A stretch of 64,000 nucleotides of DNA from Stigmatella erecta (GTDB lineage Bacteria; Myxococcota; Myxococcia; Myxococcales; Myxococcaceae). The stretch spans positions 496,001 to 560,000 of the forward strand of contig NZ_FOIJ01000002.1 in the NCBI RefSeq assembly GCF_900111745.1. The letters run 5' to 3'. Made by a program: the position numbers and the translations under genes. A model generated the notes under the pieces. It was not told the origin of the DNA. It saw only the letters and a program-made list of their open reading frames with translations, and ran no database searches. Below, one piece after another: positions 62,447 to 64,000 of this stretch (the first letter of the stretch is position 1; each line of letters begins with the position of its first letter).

Positions 62447-62913
62447 TAACGAAGACGATCCGGCGGGAGCTGAAGTTCACCCAGCCGCCCGCCGCCGTGT
62501 GGCGCGCGCTCGCGACTCGCGAGGCGCTCGCCGACTGGATGTACCCGAACGACTTCGAGCCGCGCGTCGGGCATCGCTTCACGTTCCGCGTGCCTCCGGA
62601 CCCTCGGGCCCAGTTCGACGGACTCGTCGTGCACTGCGAGGTGCTCCGGTGCGTTCCTCCCTCCGAACTCGAGTTCACGTGGGTCGTTGGCGAGGGCTGG
62701 CTGGATACGCGCGTCACCTACCGCCTCGAGGCCGATGGCGAGGGGACGCGCGTGCTCTTCGAGCACTCCGGCTTCAAGGAGGACCAGGCGTTCCACGGCG
62801 CCGAGTACGGCTGGAAGATGATGCACGGAAAGCTCGACAAGACGCTCAAGAAGGCGTCGGGCGGCGCCGCTCTGCCCTCTCCCGTCAGCGACAACCCGGC
62901 CCTCAAGGCCTAA
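62443..62913 (+). CDS. SRPBCC/AHSA1-family protein
   Basis: The 156-residue protein has the START-like opening (IRRELKFTQPPAAVWRAL, then TREALADWMYP) and the C-terminal helix (GWKMMHGKLDKTL) of the AHSA1 family. These bind hydrophobic ligands; the ArsR-AHSA1 pair is a widespread but poorly understood unit. Translation is coupled to the repressor by a 4-bp overlap. Confidence 0.93.
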   Translation: MITKTIRRELKFTQPPAAVWRALATREALADWMYPNDFEPRVGHRFTFRVPPDPRAQFDGLVVHCEVLRCVPPSELEFTWVVGEGWLDTRVTYRLEADGEGTRVLFEHSGFKEDQAFHGAEYGWKMMHGKLDKTLKKASGGAALPSPVSDNPALKA

Positions 62914-62930
62914 TCACCGAGCCACCACAT

Positions 62931-63317
62931 ATGAACATCGTCTTCTGGGGCCTTCAGGCCATCCTCGCGCTGCTGTTCCTCGCAGGCGGGGCGTACAAGG
63001 CGTTCTCGTTTCAGCAGCTCGCGAGCCAGTTCAGCGAGTTCCCCCATGGGGGATGGCGGGCGCTCGGTTTCCTCGAGATGGCCGGTGGCGTGCTGCTGAT
63101 CGTTCCGGCGGCGTTGAAGTGGATGCCCAGTCTCACCGCGCACGCGGCCGCAGTGCTCGCGCTCGAGACGTTTGCGCTCGCTGCGCTGTACGCGCGTCAT
63201 TCGGTGAAGCTGACGCCCGAGAACCCGATGATCTGGGCGCTCGTGATGGGTGTTCTGACCGCCTTCGTGGCGTACGGCCGCTACGTCCTCCAGCCGGTGG
63301 TGTCAGCCGCCGCGTGA
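62931..63317 (+). CDS. DoxX-like small membrane protein
   Basis: The 128-residue protein has four hydrophobic helices (about 5-20, 45-62, 68-87, 98-118) with FLAGGAYKAFSF in the first loop, typical of DoxX_2-like proteins. It follows the SRPBCC gene by 17 bp and completes a three-gene operon. Function is unknown. Confidence 0.85.
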   Translation: MNIVFWGLQAILALLFLAGGAYKAFSFQQLASQFSEFPHGGWRALGFLEMAGGVLLIVPAALKWMPSLTAHAAAVLALETFALAALYARHSVKLTPENPMIWALVMGVLTAFVAYGRYVLQPVVSAAA

Positions 63318-63608
63318 CGGAGTGAAGGACAATGCCTGCGAAGCCGCCCCCGAAGCCGGGACGGTCTCGAACCGCCTGCCCTGGAGCCTGCTGAGCAGGC
63401 CGCATGGGCACTGTGTAGCCTCGGCGTATAGCGAAGGAGCTGGGCAAGTCCGTGTCTGGCCAAGGGGTGGACGCGATCATGCCCGGGGGCGCCACGGTAT
63501 CCTTCGCCGGGCCAACGCGGCCGCGGAGACTTGGAACGCGGCTCACGGATAGGTCAACAGAGTCGGCAAAGCAACAAAAAATCGACTCTCCCGACAATCC
63601 GGGAAACT
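63318..63608. other. Intergenic region before the Coq4-like gene
   Basis: These 291 bases contain short frames on both strands but none with a Shine-Dalgarno, family resemblance or sensible composition. The only clear structure is the inverted repeat near its end. The last 80 bases are A-rich compared with the rest of the window. Confidence 0.45.
63559..63589. repeat. Inverted repeat AGAGTCG-N17-CGACTCT
   Basis: Perfect 7-bp arms (63559-63565 and 63583-63589) flank an A-rich 17-nt spacer, ending 19 bp before the ATG at 63609. It may be an operator or a leader hairpin of the Coq4-like gene. Confidence 0.4.
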
Positions 63609-64000
63609 ATGACTACCTCTCTGCGCTATGACAACAGCTTGTCTGTGGGTGAAGGCCTCGACCGCTATTTCGAGGCCTCGGGCATTGATGCATCGAGCTA
63701 CGGCAAGAATTGGATCAAGGGGTCCATTGGACCCTTGACGGTCTACACGTGGAATTCGCCCGCCCGGAAACGGACCCTGCCCCTGCACGACATCCACCAC
63801 CTGGTGACCGAATATGGTGTGGATTGGCAGGGAGAAACGCAGGTAGCGGGCTGGGAGTTGGGCAGCAATTGCGCCAACTGCCTCGTGGGCTGGTACTTTG
63901 ATCTCTTCGTGCTCTTCCAGAGCATGTTCTTCGCACCGCGCAAGGCGCTGCAAGCCTTCCTTCGCGGCCGCCGCAGCCGGAACCTCTTCCAGCAGACCTA
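63609..64000 (+). CDS. Coq4-like protein (truncated by window edge)
   Basis: The ATG at 63609 opens a frame that continues past the window; 130 residues are visible. The zinc motif HDxxH-x11-E of the Coq4 family is exact: H60, D61, H64 and E76 (in LHDIHHLVTEYG and GETQVAGWELGS). Coq4 proteins act in ubiquinone biosynthesis, where recent work on the human protein assigns oxidative decarboxylation. Bacterial relatives are often of unknown role. The codon choice is less GC-biased than in most of the window. Confidence 0.65.
   Translation, partial: MTTSLRYDNSLSVGEGLDRYFEASGIDASSYGKNWIKGSIGPLTVYTWNSPARKRTLPLHDIHHLVTEYGVDWQGETQVAGWELGSNCANCLVGWYFDLFVLFQSMFFAPRKALQAFLRGRRSRNLFQQT

Overview
The window is about 64 kb of very GC-rich, gene-dense DNA with many GTG/TTG starts and 4-8 bp gene overlaps. 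It carries a eukaryote-type Ser/Thr kinase with PEGA-like repeats, a GltJ/AgmX-type gliding-motility paralogue, a sigma-54 type promoter, secreted lipoproteins and remnants of a kinase/histidine-kinase hybrid gene. Together these point to a myxobacterium, probably of the Stigmatella/Cystobacter/Archangium group. That placement is inference from gene content. No tRNA, rRNA operon, prophage, IS element or CRISPR array was seen.

Layout. 1-5100: a truncated MscS-like channel, a response regulator coupled to a tetraheme cytochrome lipoprotein, and a LysM lytic transglycosylase. 5122-13892 (minus): an AAA ATPase, a PEGA Ser/Thr kinase, and a four-gene operon (lipoprotein, ABC ATPase, ABC permease, membrane protein) whose genes overlap by 4 bp each. 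14010-17025: a small Cys-rich protein and a pspA operon with a substrate-binding-protein-like gene. 17223-32018: a nucleoside-scavenging region. It holds two deaminases, purine and pyrimidine nucleoside phosphorylases, a Tsx-like outer-membrane channel, a BmpA-type ABC importer, a PGM2-like mutase that could act as phosphopentomutase, deoxyribose-phosphate aldolase, and PilZ and DksA/TraR-like genes interleaved in the operons. 32128-34824: two tandem exported metallo-beta-lactamase-fold proteins, the second with degenerate metal ligands, and a DUF3006 gene, divergent from deoC. 34827-38224: the GltJ-like protein, an FYDLN-type protein, an unrecognised 55-residue protein behind a near-consensus sigma-54 promoter, and a plastocyanin-like lipoprotein. 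38389-42385: a zinc-ribbon coiled-coil protein, RNase HI, the RNase P RNA gene rnpB, and ftsY. 42399-48385: an M1 peptidase, a MshEN/receiver-like protein, a PI-PLC/C-type-lectin fusion and an FkbM-like methyltransferase. 48424-56932 is a more accessory stretch: DUF2231 and EamA membrane proteins, a Nei-type glycosylase, an EthD/SMP-30 fusion, an SDR, a tyrosine phosphatase, two gene remnants and a GNAT. 57070-61893: a urease operon ureD-ureAB(fused)-ureC-ureF-ureG without ureE. 62123-64000: an ArsR/SRPBCC/DoxX operon with an operator-like dyad in its promoter, and a truncated Coq4-like gene.

How the genes fit together. The strongest theme is nucleic-acid and nucleoside consumption, which suits a predator that lyses prey. 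Nucleosides could cross the outer membrane through the Tsx-like barrel and the inner membrane through the BmpA importer. They would then be deaminated, phosphorolysed to (deoxy)ribose-1-phosphate, isomerised by the PGM2-like mutase, and cleaved by DeoC to glyceraldehyde-3-phosphate and acetaldehyde. The exported ComEC-like MBL proteins beside deoC might act upstream on extracellular DNA; that link is a hypothesis from gene order and fold only.
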